Source: Pleionea sediminis (GTDB taxonomy: Bacteria > Pseudomonadota > Gammaproteobacteria > Enterobacterales > Kangiellaceae). From it: a stretch of 64,000 bases of DNA. The stretch lies in the NCBI RefSeq assembly GCF_007570825.1, contig NZ_SUNB01000006.1, forward strand, positions 62,001 through 126,000, given 5' to 3'. The notes under the pieces are model-generated. The model was not told where the DNA came from. It ran no database searches and saw nothing but the letters and a program-made list of their open reading frames with translations. The position numbers were made by a program, and so were the translations under genes. Positions 8,445 to 16,618 of the stretch are shown here, piece by piece; position 1 is the first letter of the stretch, and each line of letters opens with the position of its first letter.

Positions 8445-9290
8445 GTGAATACATATAATCTTCAAGGCTCTGGGTTAGGATTCCGACGTGATATCATGTC
8501 GGACCTGGCTGAGAGCCCGCCAGCAAATGTTGACTTTATGGAAGTTGCTCCTGAAAACTGGATCAACGTTGGTGGACGTTTTGGTAAACAATTTTCCTCA
8601 TTTACCGATCGCTATCCTTTTGTGTTCCACGGTCTTTCACTGTCTATTGGCGGTCCAACCCCGATTGATGTTGAGCTTGTTAAAAATATCAAGCAGCTAA
8701 TGAAAGATCATCAGGTTGAAGTTTATACCGAGCATCTTACCTATTGTAGCGATGACGGTCATTTATATGACCTAATGCCGATTCCTTTTACTGAAGAAGC
8801 CGTTCATTATGTTGCGGATCGAATCCGTCAGGTGCAAGATATTCTTGAGCGTCCGATAGCGATGGAAAATGCTTCTTACTATGCGGCTCCTCATCAAGAA
8901 ATGTCGGAAATAGATTTCATTAATGAGGTGATTAAAGAAGCCGATTGCCAGCTATTACTTGATGTCAACAATATTTACGTCAATTCGATTAATCACCAAT
9001 ACGATCCCGTTGAGTTTTTGAAAGCTTTACCTGGAAAAAGAATTGTCTATGGCCATATTGCGGGCCATTATGATGAAGCCGATGACTTAAAAGTGGATAC
9101 TCATGGTGCTGATGTTAAACCTGATGTTTGGAAATTATTAGAAATTGCCTATCAGGAGTTTGGCGTTTTTCCAACATTGCTGGAGCGAGATTTTAATTTT
9201 CCGCCATTAGCAGAGTTGTTGTTGGAAGTAGAACAAATTCGAAAAATCCAAAAGTCCTTCAATAGTGAAGATGTAGCAGTTCATGGCTAG
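8445..9290 (+). CDS. MNIO (DUF692) RiPP-modifying oxidase, BufB-type
   Basis: Multinuclear non-haem iron oxidase expected to oxidise the precursor's cysteines with the help of the downstream BufC-type partner. The 281-residue TIM-barrel protein keeps the family metal ligands and motifs: EVAPENW (33-39), FHGLSLSIGG (H62), YTEHLTY, AMENASYY, LLLDVNNIYVN, GHIAGHYD, DTHGADV and LERDFNFP. The start is a GTG at 8445; the next ATG (8496) would remove the conserved N-terminal GLGFRRD. No good Shine-Dalgarno is seen, so coupling to bufA translation is likely. It overlaps bufC by 8 bases. Confidence 0.93.
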   Translation: MNTYNLQGSGLGFRRDIMSDLAESPPANVDFMEVAPENWINVGGRFGKQFSSFTDRYPFVFHGLSLSIGGPTPIDVELVKNIKQLMKDHQVEVYTEHLTYCSDDGHLYDLMPIPFTEEAVHYVADRIRQVQDILERPIAMENASYYAAPHQEMSEIDFINEVIKEADCQLLLDVNNIYVNSINHQYDPVEFLKALPGKRIVYGHIAGHYDEADDLKVDTHGADVKPDVWKLLEIAYQEFGVFPTLLERDFNFPPLAELLLEVEQIRKIQKSFNSEDVAVHG

Positions 9291-10050
9291 TTTACCTGCT
9301 TTTCAAAAAGCGCAAATGCAATTCGCGCAACATCTCAGAAACCCAGATAAAGAGCCTTCTCCTGAAGGAATCGAAGATCGCCGAATGGCAATCTATCGAG
9401 AACTGATTTATAACAATATTGCAGGATTTATAGAGTCCGGCTTTCCTGTTATTTTTTCTTTATTGAATGAGCAAGACTGGCATAAACTTGTACGACAATT
9501 CATCGTTGAACATCGAGCACATTCTCCTTATTTTTTAGAAATAGCTAAAGAGTTTGTTGAGTTTTTACAAAAGCACCCGTTGGCGATTAAAGAACGATAT
9601 CCTTTTATCGAAGAGCTGGCACATTATGAATGGGTTGAACTTGCTCTGATGATCGATCCTTTTGATATTCATCAAATTGAGCGCAAAGATTCTGTTGATC
9701 TTATGAATGAGCCTTTAATACTATCGGAAGTTGCTTGGCCATTAGCTTACGAGTTTGATGTCCATCATATTTCAGCGGATTATCAACCGACACAAGTCCC
9801 ACAATCACCCAGTTTTATCGTTGTTTACCGAGATCGTAAAGACAACGTCGAATTCACTGAAATCAATGGAGTTACTTTTGCTCTTTTACAAATTATGAAA
9901 GAGCATCCTAACCAACCAGGTGAAGCTCTGCTCGACTCTTTGGCTCAACAGTTACCGCAAATTCCTCGCGATACCATTGTTTCTAATGGCCTGGATATTC
10001 TATTGAAATTGATGAAACGAGACATAATACTCGGTGTGTCAAAGCAATAG
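9283..10050 (+). CDS. RiPP recognition partner BufC-type (DUF2063)
   Basis: Partner protein of MNIO enzymes that binds the precursor leader and delivers it to the oxidase. The 255-residue protein fits the DUF2063 family: an alpha-helical N-terminal region with the family pattern RRMAIYRELIYNNI and GFPVIFSLL, then a C-terminal alpha/beta domain resembling a winged RiPP-recognition element (about 170-250). It is annotated in some databases as a putative DNA-binding domain, which is probably misleading here. It overlaps bufB by 8 bases, is co-transcribed with it, and ends the operon. No DoxX-type gene follows. Confidence 0.9.
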   Translation: MASLPAFQKAQMQFAQHLRNPDKEPSPEGIEDRRMAIYRELIYNNIAGFIESGFPVIFSLLNEQDWHKLVRQFIVEHRAHSPYFLEIAKEFVEFLQKHPLAIKERYPFIEELAHYEWVELALMIDPFDIHQIERKDSVDLMNEPLILSEVAWPLAYEFDVHHISADYQPTQVPQSPSFIVVYRDRKDNVEFTEINGVTFALLQIMKEHPNQPGEALLDSLAQQLPQIPRDTIVSNGLDILLKLMKRDIILGVSKQ

Positions 10051-10105
10051 CCTCTGAGATAAATCACCCTTATAATGTGCGCTTCAAAATAAAAGGAAGA
10101 GAAAT

Positions 10106-10816
10106 ATGCGAGCATTTTTAGCATTGGCGGGAATCTTTTTGCTCAGTTCCTGCGCGACCTCGGACAATAAGGTCGATCCTTATGAGTCATACAACCGTAA
10201 AATTTACGATTTTAATCGTAGTATTGATAAAGCTGTATTGCAGCCAGTTGCGAAAGGATATAAAGCTATTACTCCCGATCCGGTAGAAACGGGTATAAGT
10301 AACTTTTTCTCAAACTTGGATGACTTCGGTGTGATGATTAATAATATTTTACAAGCTAAGTTTATTGATGCATCTAGCGATTTAGGACGGATTTTAGTCA
10401 ATTCGACGTTAGGCTTGGCTGGATTGTTTGATCCTGCTTCAGCGATGGGACTTGAAAAACACGACGAAGATTTTGGTCAAACACTAGGTGCTTGGGGCGT
10501 TGAGCCAGGACCCTATTTAATGCTGCCTTTTTTGGGGCCTTCAACGTTGAGAGATTTTAGTGGTGAGCCTGTAGATAATTACTTGGACCCGTTAAAGGAA
10601 ATTGATAAAGATTCAACAGAATATCAATTGAAAGGCTTGCGACTGCTCGATCAACGAGCTGATTTATTGAGCTTGGAAGAACAAATTGAAAATGCGATTG
10701 ATGAGTATTCGTTTGTACGAGATGCGTTTTTACAAAATCGAAAATATAAAGTTTATGATGGTGACCTTCCTTTCGAGGATGACTTTGAGTGCGATCCTGA
10801 ATACGAAGAGTGTTAA
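10106..10816 (+). CDS. mlaA: Outer-membrane lipid asymmetry lipoprotein MlaA (VacJ)
   Basis: Outer-membrane lipoprotein that removes misplaced phospholipids from the outer leaflet and passes them to MlaC. The 236-residue protein has a lipoprotein signal with lipobox LLSSC (C16), then the family start DPYESYNRKIYDFNRSIDKAV and the motif ILVNSTLGLAGLFDPAS. GAWGVEPGPYLMLPFLGPS is the classic MlaA core. The C-terminus is acidic (DDFECDPEYEEC). An AGGAAGAG ribosome site precedes the ATG. Other mla genes are not in the window. It is 55 bases after bufC and probably has its own promoter. Confidence 0.95.
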   Translation: MRAFLALAGIFLLSSCATSDNKVDPYESYNRKIYDFNRSIDKAVLQPVAKGYKAITPDPVETGISNFFSNLDDFGVMINNILQAKFIDASSDLGRILVNSTLGLAGLFDPASAMGLEKHDEDFGQTLGAWGVEPGPYLMLPFLGPSTLRDFSGEPVDNYLDPLKEIDKDSTEYQLKGLRLLDQRADLLSLEEQIENAIDEYSFVRDAFLQNRKYKVYDGDLPFEDDFECDPEYEEC

Positions 10817-11063
10817 CTCATTCAGTGACGGCAATAGTAGTCTTAAAAATAGAGTCTTATCTTTGTAAGGACAGTAAATTGTCTTGGAAAGAATTATTAA
10901 GTTAGAAAGGCTCATTGCTTTGTTTAAGAAGCAATGATCTAGTTGAGCTCAGCCGTTGTTACAGGCTTGTTAAAACAACGCCTAGTGTAAGTATGACCGG
11001 TAAGATAGCAAGAGGGTCGATACGTCGTCGTGAAAATGTTGGTTTAGCTTGTGTCTTGAACAT
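10817..11063. other. Intergenic stretch between mlaA and the PilZ gene
   Basis: The full gap runs to 11150. It holds a perfect 8-bp hairpin CATTGCTT/AAGCAATG at 10913-10936, a 7-bp pair CGTTGTT/AACAACG at 10954-10980, and the minus-strand terminator listed separately. Neither of the first two hairpins has a T-run, so they are not convincing terminators for mlaA. I see no gene here. Confidence 0.5.
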
Positions 11064-11090
11064 AAAAAAAGCTCCAGTAATCTGGAGCTT
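11064..11090 (-). terminator. Rho-independent terminator of the PilZ gene
   Basis: Read on the minus strand, AAGCTCCAG-ATTA-CTGGAGC forms a strong stem, followed directly by seven T. It lies about 60 bases downstream of the PilZ stop codon, the right side and distance for that gene. Confidence 0.85.
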
Positions 11091-11150
11091 ATGATAGTTC
11101 TAACAAGCGTTTGAATCTGCGAATTCAGTCGCAAATCCATACAATGTAAA

Positions 11151-11456
11151 CTAGTTCACGTTTGTAATGGTTCCTGCTATTTTATAGCGTCCATCTTCCC
11201 CTTTGATTGAACGAATAACTTCCATATTTGCTGTTAAAGGAGGAAGTTTTGATTGGACCGAACTCACTTTGACAACGAGCTTGCGGCCTTCATCGAACGA
11301 GTGGTCGCACATGAAGGCGACTCCTCCAGCACTCAAGTCTTCACTGTCACCGGTGAATTGCTCGCCACTCTCAGGATCGGTAATTTCGACCTTAGCATCA
11401 ACAAACATTCGAATAAAATCACGTTTTTCTTCGTATTCTCTTTCTAACGACTTCAT
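11151..11456 (-). CDS. PilZ-domain c-di-GMP receptor protein
   Basis: Single-domain cyclic-di-GMP binding protein of 101 residues. Both PilZ nucleotide motifs are visible: RxxxR as RDFIR (R12, R16) and D/NxSxxG as DLSAGG (D40, S42, G45). No membrane segment or partner domain. It is monocistronic, closed by the terminator at 11064-11090, and divergent from the receiver-phosphatase gene. The target is unknown; the small PilZ format fits roles in motility or surface attachment. Binding is predicted from the intact motifs. Confidence 0.9.
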   Translation of the reverse strand: MKSLEREYEEKRDFIRMFVDAKVEITDPESGEQFTGDSEDLSAGGVAFMCDHSFDEGRKLVVKVSSVQSKLPPLTANMEVIRSIKGEDGRYKIAGTITNVN

Positions 11457-11628
11457 GACAGCCCCTGGTTACATTGATGAATCCCCTTCAACTCAGGCCA
11501 TAGTAGAAAATAAACGCATTTGGGTCAATCGCGAAATGTGCACTAATTACTATTGCCTTGAATGATCTTCGTTATATGCTATACAAGGTATTGAATCTCT
11601 GAATAAATTGCTGACAGGAGCACTGTTT

Positions 11629-12855
11629 TTGGATACTGAGTCAATGCTGACTGGAGATGCCTTCACAGGGAATTCTGTGCCGACTATTTTAGCCATAGAT
11701 GATGACCCATTGGTTCGACAAAGCATTGTTATGTACCTTGAGGATTGTGGTTACGAGGTGTTAGAAGCGGAAGATGGTGATGAAGGAGTGGCTATCTATC
11801 GAGAGCATCAACCTGATTTGATACTTTGCGATATTCGCATGCCGGGTATGAGCGGAATGGAAGTGCTTGAACTCGTCACTAAAGAGTCCCCTGAGACTCC
11901 GGTTATCATGATTTCTGGGGCAGGGATGATTAACGACGTTGTTGAATCGTTGCGGTTAGGGGCTCAGGATTACTTAGTTAAACCGATTTCAGATTTGGGT
12001 GTTCTTGGTCATTCGGTAAACCAGGCACTCACCAAAAAGCAATTGGAATACGAAAATCAATTATTTAAAACGGAACTTGAGAAGGCCAATAAAGAATTGC
12101 AAAGCAATTTGGATGTCCTGCAAAAAGATCAAGAAGCTGGGCGAAGAGCGCAACTTCAGTTATTACCGCCACCGAGAAGTGTGATTAATAAATACGAATT
12201 TCTTCACACTGTAATACCTTCTTTGAATGTGAGTGGTGATTTTCTCGATTATTTTGAGCTGGACAGCCGATATTTAGGTTTTTATATCGCCGATGTATCG
12301 GGACATGGTTCAGCATCTGCTTTTGTGACCATGATGCTCAAAAGCCTATTTAATCAACCGATTAGAAATTATCGTGTTAATCGAGATCCGACAATCCTAT
12401 CGCCACAAAAAGTTTTGAGTTATTTAAATCAAGAAATTTTGACTGCTAACGTTGGCAAACATGTGACTGTTTTTTACGCGGTTATCGATACCGAAAATGA
12501 TCGCTTAAATTACGGGATTGCTGGTCATTTTCCACGTCCTGTATTTGTCCAGGAAGATAAAAAGGAGTTAATTGAACATCGAGGATTTCCGATAGGGATG
12601 TTCGAATGGGTCAGTTTTGAAGAACATTCATTAAATATCGATAAACCTTTTTCATTGTGTCTATTTTCTGATGGTGTACTAGAGTGTATGAAAGAGAAAA
12701 CCGAAATAGCGGAAGAAAAGCAGCTGTTAAACTTAGAAATTGACCAAAACACTAATATTGAAAATATGATTCAACAGCTTAATGTTCGAAGTGTTGAAAA
12801 AATTCCTGATGATGTAAGTCTGTTTATAGTTCGAAGTTATGACACCAAAAATTGA
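11629..12855 (+). CDS. Response regulator with PP2C/SpoIIE-type phosphatase domain (HsbR/RssB-like)
   Basis: Partner-switching phosphatase controlled by phosphorylation. An N-terminal receiver (about 17-135) has the DDD acidic pocket, phosphoacceptor D68 in LILCDIRMPG and lysine in YLVKPI. A coiled-coil linker (about 140-185) follows, then a PP2C domain (about 195-405) with SGDFLDYFE, IADVSGHGSASAFVT and FSDGVLECM metal-site motifs. I prefer the TTG start at 11629, which has CAGGAG 8 bases upstream; an ATG at 11644 and a TTG at 11608 are alternatives. It overlaps the STAS gene by 17 bases, so that STAS protein is its probable substrate, as in the HsbR-HsbA pair. Confidence 0.9.
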   Translation: MDTESMLTGDAFTGNSVPTILAIDDDPLVRQSIVMYLEDCGYEVLEAEDGDEGVAIYREHQPDLILCDIRMPGMSGMEVLELVTKESPETPVIMISGAGMINDVVESLRLGAQDYLVKPISDLGVLGHSVNQALTKKQLEYENQLFKTELEKANKELQSNLDVLQKDQEAGRRAQLQLLPPPRSVINKYEFLHTVIPSLNVSGDFLDYFELDSRYLGFYIADVSGHGSASAFVTMMLKSLFNQPIRNYRVNRDPTILSPQKVLSYLNQEILTANVGKHVTVFYAVIDTENDRLNYGIAGHFPRPVFVQEDKKELIEHRGFPIGMFEWVSFEEHSLNIDKPFSLCLFSDGVLECMKEKTEIAEEKQLLNLEIDQNTNIENMIQQLNVRSVEKIPDDVSLFIVRSYDTKN

Positions 12856-13318
12856 ATACGCAAAGATTGAGCAGTTTCACGTATTCCGCCTGAATGGTGA
12901 TATCCGTTATGGCGATGTAGTTTCTCTACAGCAGTTTGTGGAGCAATTAAAAAGTGAAAATTTGGCATTCATTCTAGACTTGACCAATACCAACCATTTA
13001 GACAGTACTGCCTTGGGTACATTGGCTTTAATGGCGAAATACAGTCGAGAAGCCGGTGTTGAAAAAGCAACAATCTATGTGACCGATCCAATTGTAAAAG
13101 AAACGCTATTGGGAGTGTGTTTTGATCTGGTTTTCAATATAGAGTCTGCGGAGGCACCATTAAATCCATCCGAATCATTTGCTGAAGTTGAACCAGTAGA
13201 CATAGAGGCGGAATCACTCGCCGGAGTCGTCAAGAAAGCTCACTTAACGTTGGCTGACATTTGTGAGTCAAATAAAGCGTTGTTTAAGGATGTCAACGAT
13301 TTACTGAAAAAGTCATAA
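12839..13318 (+). CDS. STAS-domain anti-sigma factor antagonist with C-terminal extension (HsbA-like)
   Basis: Antagonist protein whose conserved serine is switched between phosphorylated and free forms. The STAS fold covers about residues 1-105, with the motif NHLDSTALG and candidate phosphosite S56. Residues 106-159 form an acidic linker followed by an amphipathic helix, longer than the usual 100-residue STAS protein. It starts inside the phosphatase gene. The cognate kinase is not adjacent; the RsbW-like kinase at 51.2 kb is one candidate, but that locus has its own STAS gene. Confidence 0.85.
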   Translation: MTPKIEYAKIEQFHVFRLNGDIRYGDVVSLQQFVEQLKSENLAFILDLTNTNHLDSTALGTLALMAKYSREAGVEKATIYVTDPIVKETLLGVCFDLVFNIESAEAPLNPSESFAEVEPVDIEAESLAGVVKKAHLTLADICESNKALFKDVNDLLKKS

Positions 13319-13343
13319 TTTGAGACTTTGATGAAGAAATTGA

Positions 13344-14111
13344 TTACCACTTCTTCTTCGGCTGAAAAAGATCATCTGTATTGTTTCCTTCTCCTTCTTC
13401 TTCATTATCAATTGACTCAATAGTTTCTGTTTGAGGTTGGGTTCTCTGTGATTTTACATCGTTGGTTAGGGTTTCGAGATCTTTCAACATTTGTTGGGTT
13501 TCTGGACTGGATATATCTTGCCTTAATAACAATTTTTTCGCATTTTCCAAGTACTGTAATGCTTGCACAAAATTTTTCTCTGAAGCTCGTTTTTTCGCAA
13601 CTCCGATAAATGTGTGCGTTTGAAGATTTAGGTATATTGCTTTCAAGTGAGTTAATGAATTGCTGGCTGCGGTAATATCGATACCTGGCGTTTTACCTAT
13701 TTTGTGAATAAACCGCATTAAATTCTTGAATCGCCCCATAAGCACAACGAGCTCTTGCGGATCTGACGGTGGACGAAGTTTTTGTTTATCTGCTGGAGCT
13801 TCAGGAGTCGTGATTTTTTGTTTTATCATATCCAGTGTTTGAGAAAGGTCTGACAGAGACGGTTCAACATTTAAGGCTTTTTGTAGGTTTTGAGCGATAT
13901 ATTGAAGGATTACTAATCGAGAACTTCCACCAATCGGCAAATCATAAAACTTGTCGTAGAGATCTTGGCCTTGGCGAGCTCGATATCGAAACTTTGAAAG
14001 TTTTTGACGTTTTTCCGCTTTTTGCTGCTCTCGATATTGGAAATAGCCACTGGCGGCTACAGCAACGACAAGAATTGCAATGATTAGCGTAATAATAAAC
14101 GTTGTGCTCAT
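13344..14111 (-). CDS. Membrane-anchored helical protein of unknown function
   Basis: The 255-residue protein has one N-terminal membrane helix (about 4-26) followed by a basic stretch and a long helical region. Residues about 180-200 (ASEKNFVQALQYLENAKKLL) look like a single TPR-type helix pair. The C-terminus is acidic and low in complexity (EEEGEGNNTDD), ending in KKKW. I do not recognise the family. It lies 62 bases downstream of the histidine kinase gene on the same strand, so it may be co-transcribed with the kinase and receiver-TPR genes. Function unknown. Confidence 0.75.
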   Translation of the reverse strand: MSTTFIITLIIAILVVAVAASGYFQYREQQKAEKRQKLSKFRYRARQGQDLYDKFYDLPIGGSSRLVILQYIAQNLQKALNVEPSLSDLSQTLDMIKQKITTPEAPADKQKLRPPSDPQELVVLMGRFKNLMRFIHKIGKTPGIDITAASNSLTHLKAIYLNLQTHTFIGVAKKRASEKNFVQALQYLENAKKLLLRQDISSPETQQMLKDLETLTNDVKSQRTQPQTETIESIDNEEEGEGNNTDDLFQPKKKW

Positions 14112-14173
14112 TTAATTCTACTTAGTTGTAATGTTTGTCTACATTGCATCAATGGTATGTCCAAACTCTTCAA

Positions 14174-14863
14174 TCATGGGAGGTACAAGCGAAATATTCC
14201 ACCATTAAGATCACCACCATTGAGCAATTCAATGCGACCACACGTGTCACCTTGTTTGTGTAGTTTAGCGATTTGACCTGCGAAGTACAGCCCAAGTCCT
14301 GTGCTACCAGTACTGTGGTCAATCGATTTTATAAAGTTTTCTTGCTGTTCAATCATTTGCGGAGGATAGCCAATACCATCATCGGCAATTTCAATAACAA
14401 TTCCGTCACTGTGGTATGCTGAAATACAGATAACACTGTTAGTGTAACGAATCGCATTACCTAATACATTGTTGAGGACGCTGGCGATGAGGTCTTCATC
14501 AAAACATCCATCTAATTCCTCTTCAATATCAAACTCTAACCCAATATTTTTTGAGCGCAACAAGGGCTCGTATTGAGAAGCTTGATCCGTTAGAAAATCT
14601 TCCACATCGTGAAAGTTTATATTGAGTGGAAGTTGTTTATGCTCTAACTTGAATACTCCGAGTAACTGTACAAGAGCAGAGTTCAGGCGACTCGATTCAT
14701 ATTGTAAAACCGAATGTTGTTTTTTGTCGTCATCATCGACAGCAGGGTACTTTCTCTCTAACGTGTTAATAGCATTAATTAAAATGCTCAAGGAATTCTT
14801 CATATCATGAACAGAAGAAGCAAGAACCATTGCAAAGTCGACATTTTCTTCGTTATCTGACAT
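14174..14863 (-). CDS. Soluble sensor histidine kinase
   Basis: Short cytoplasmic kinase of 229 residues without sensor or membrane segments. The dimerisation box SSVHDMKNSL holds the phosphoacceptor H19. The ATP-binding domain follows with N-box NNVLGNAIRYT, G1 ADDGIGYPP and G2 STGLGLYFAGQIA. The gene starts 5 bases after the receiver-TPR gene ends, so the two are almost certainly a kinase-regulator pair. With no input domain, the signal must come through a protein partner, possibly the TPR region of its neighbour. Confidence 0.88.
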   Translation of the reverse strand: MSDNEENVDFAMVLASSVHDMKNSLSILINAINTLERKYPAVDDDDKKQHSVLQYESSRLNSALVQLLGVFKLEHKQLPLNINFHDVEDFLTDQASQYEPLLRSKNIGLEFDIEEELDGCFDEDLIASVLNNVLGNAIRYTNSVICISAYHSDGIVIEIADDGIGYPPQMIEQQENFIKSIDHSTGSTGLGLYFAGQIAKLHKQGDTCGRIELLNGGDLNGGIFRLYLP

Positions 14864-14868
14864 CTGCT

Positions 14869-16494
14869 TTATTGCTCCTGCTGAATCACTCGAGTGAGCC
14901 GCATAAGTTCGCTAAATCGGTCGAACCGGGGATCAGTCGGAGCCAGTGTATTAATCGAATTCAAATAAGTCAGGCATTGCTCGACGACAGAATCACTTGC
15001 ATTACCCGATTGATGTACTTTAAGAAGCACTTGTACCGTATTAAGTATGATTGATATATTTTTGGGTGATGCTTCAACAGCTTTAGTAAAGCACTTTACG
15101 GCTTTATCAAATTCTTTATTTTCGAAATGCTTAATGCCTTTAGAATTTAATTTATGTGCTTCTTTTCCTTTCTCTAACACGCTTTTATCTTTTAGGTGAG
15201 GCAGTGCCCGCTCTAAGAAGTGAGAATCTTCAAAGTTGTGCTGAATTGCATCGGTAATCATTTCTTGAGCGAGAGTTGCTTCACCCAAATTATCCAAACC
15301 TTGTGCAAGTTCGAGCCCGGTTTCTGCGGGTAACATTGTTTCTAATTCTGAATAGATCTTTTTTGCACGCTCGACGTTTTTTTGAGCCTCGGTGGTTTTT
15401 CCTCGACTTTTAAAAAAATTACCTTCGACGACAGCGCCTCTCAGTGTACATATTTTGTCATCACGATAGGTTTTGTAAAAATCTTTAATATAACTTTCCG
15501 CTTCTGATACCAAGGCTTTAGGAGCGTTGCCTTCATCTTCAGTAATCTTGGAAGAAACGCTATTGGTGTATTTAATGTAACTATCGGGTGTTTTGTAGAT
15601 TGAATTATTGCCAAGTTTTATTGACTGTTTAAATGCGCCGATTGAAGTATCGAAGTCTCTGTTGTCGACAGCAATATTGCCGAGTTTTAGCTGACGTTTT
15701 ATAACTCTTGGGGATTTTTTAATGGCTTGTTGGAGTGTTTTTTGTGCCTCGTCTAGCATTCCTTGTTTTGATTGACACTCGGCGAGTAAGTCATACGCTT
15801 CAAGTACCATTGGAAACTTGACAATGGTCTCTTTTAAAACGGACTCAGCAGTTTCGTATTGGCGTTGTGACATTTGTGATTTTGCGAGCCCAATCATTGC
15901 CCAGGGAACCTGTCGCCCCGCCAAAATTGATTCGAATATTTCCATGGCTTTTGAGTATTGGCGTTTTTTCATCATACATTCGGCCTTAATTTTTTGAATG
16001 GCCATTTTGTATTTTGGATGAGATTCCATAAGTGCATCGCACAATTCTATCGCTTGTTTAATTTTTCCTTTATCGATCGCTTTGAAAATAGGGGATAATG
16101 CTTCTTTTTTTGTTAAAAGCTTAGACAGTCGAGATTTAAGTTGAGCATTATTGAAAGGTTTCGTCAGATAAGCATCGGGTTGATTTTCTATAGCCCCCAT
16201 TACCATGGCTGTTGTGTTCTCTGCGGTAGTCATGATAAAAACTGTGTCGGACCGGATGTGTTTAAAATGATGCAGCTCTTCTAATATCTGCATGCCGTTT
16301 TTACCATCACCCAGGTTATAATCTGACAGCACTATGTCGTATTTTTTTTCGGTACATGCTCGTATTGCAGATTCGCCGGTATTGACCAGATCGACATCTT
16401 CTATCCCAATTTCGCCAAGCATACCTTTAAGAGAGCGCGCAAACTCTTGAAAATCTTCAATGATCAGGGCTTTCTTTTCTTCATAATTAATCAT
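14869..16494 (-). CDS. Response regulator with long TPR output region
   Basis: The 541-residue protein has an N-terminal receiver (about 6-128) with phosphoacceptor D58 in IVLSDYNLGDG, threonines in FIMTTAEN and lysine in YLTKPFN. About ten TPR-like helix pairs follow (about 140-530; for example QYSKAMEIFESIL, FDKAVKCFTKAVEASP). There is no DNA-binding domain, so output is presumably protein-protein contact. It is upstream of the soluble kinase in a minus-strand operon. The architecture is known in Vibrio, Shewanella and Pseudomonas, but its role is poorly defined. Confidence 0.88.
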   Translation of the reverse strand: MINYEEKKALIIEDFQEFARSLKGMLGEIGIEDVDLVNTGESAIRACTEKKYDIVLSDYNLGDGKNGMQILEELHHFKHIRSDTVFIMTTAENTTAMVMGAIENQPDAYLTKPFNNAQLKSRLSKLLTKKEALSPIFKAIDKGKIKQAIELCDALMESHPKYKMAIQKIKAECMMKKRQYSKAMEIFESILAGRQVPWAMIGLAKSQMSQRQYETAESVLKETIVKFPMVLEAYDLLAECQSKQGMLDEAQKTLQQAIKKSPRVIKRQLKLGNIAVDNRDFDTSIGAFKQSIKLGNNSIYKTPDSYIKYTNSVSSKITEDEGNAPKALVSEAESYIKDFYKTYRDDKICTLRGAVVEGNFFKSRGKTTEAQKNVERAKKIYSELETMLPAETGLELAQGLDNLGEATLAQEMITDAIQHNFEDSHFLERALPHLKDKSVLEKGKEAHKLNSKGIKHFENKEFDKAVKCFTKAVEASPKNISIILNTVQVLLKVHQSGNASDSVVEQCLTYLNSINTLAPTDPRFDRFSELMRLTRVIQQEQ

Positions 16495-16618
16495 GCTTAT
16501 CGTTATAATCCCTCAAAACACAACACAAGTTACAAATAATCTTATTGCATTGTGAAAAGTATAGATGCTAATTTGATTTTTGTAATAGTATTCAATGAAT
16601 TAAGTTAAGGTATTAGAA

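Noticed and set aside
8031-8465. Long open frames on the minus strand and in a second plus frame across the buf repeats
   Set aside because: They stay open only because the 45-bp repeat is a multiple of three with no stop in those frames. The Cys-rich plus frame has signal peptide, ribosome site and operon context; the others have none.
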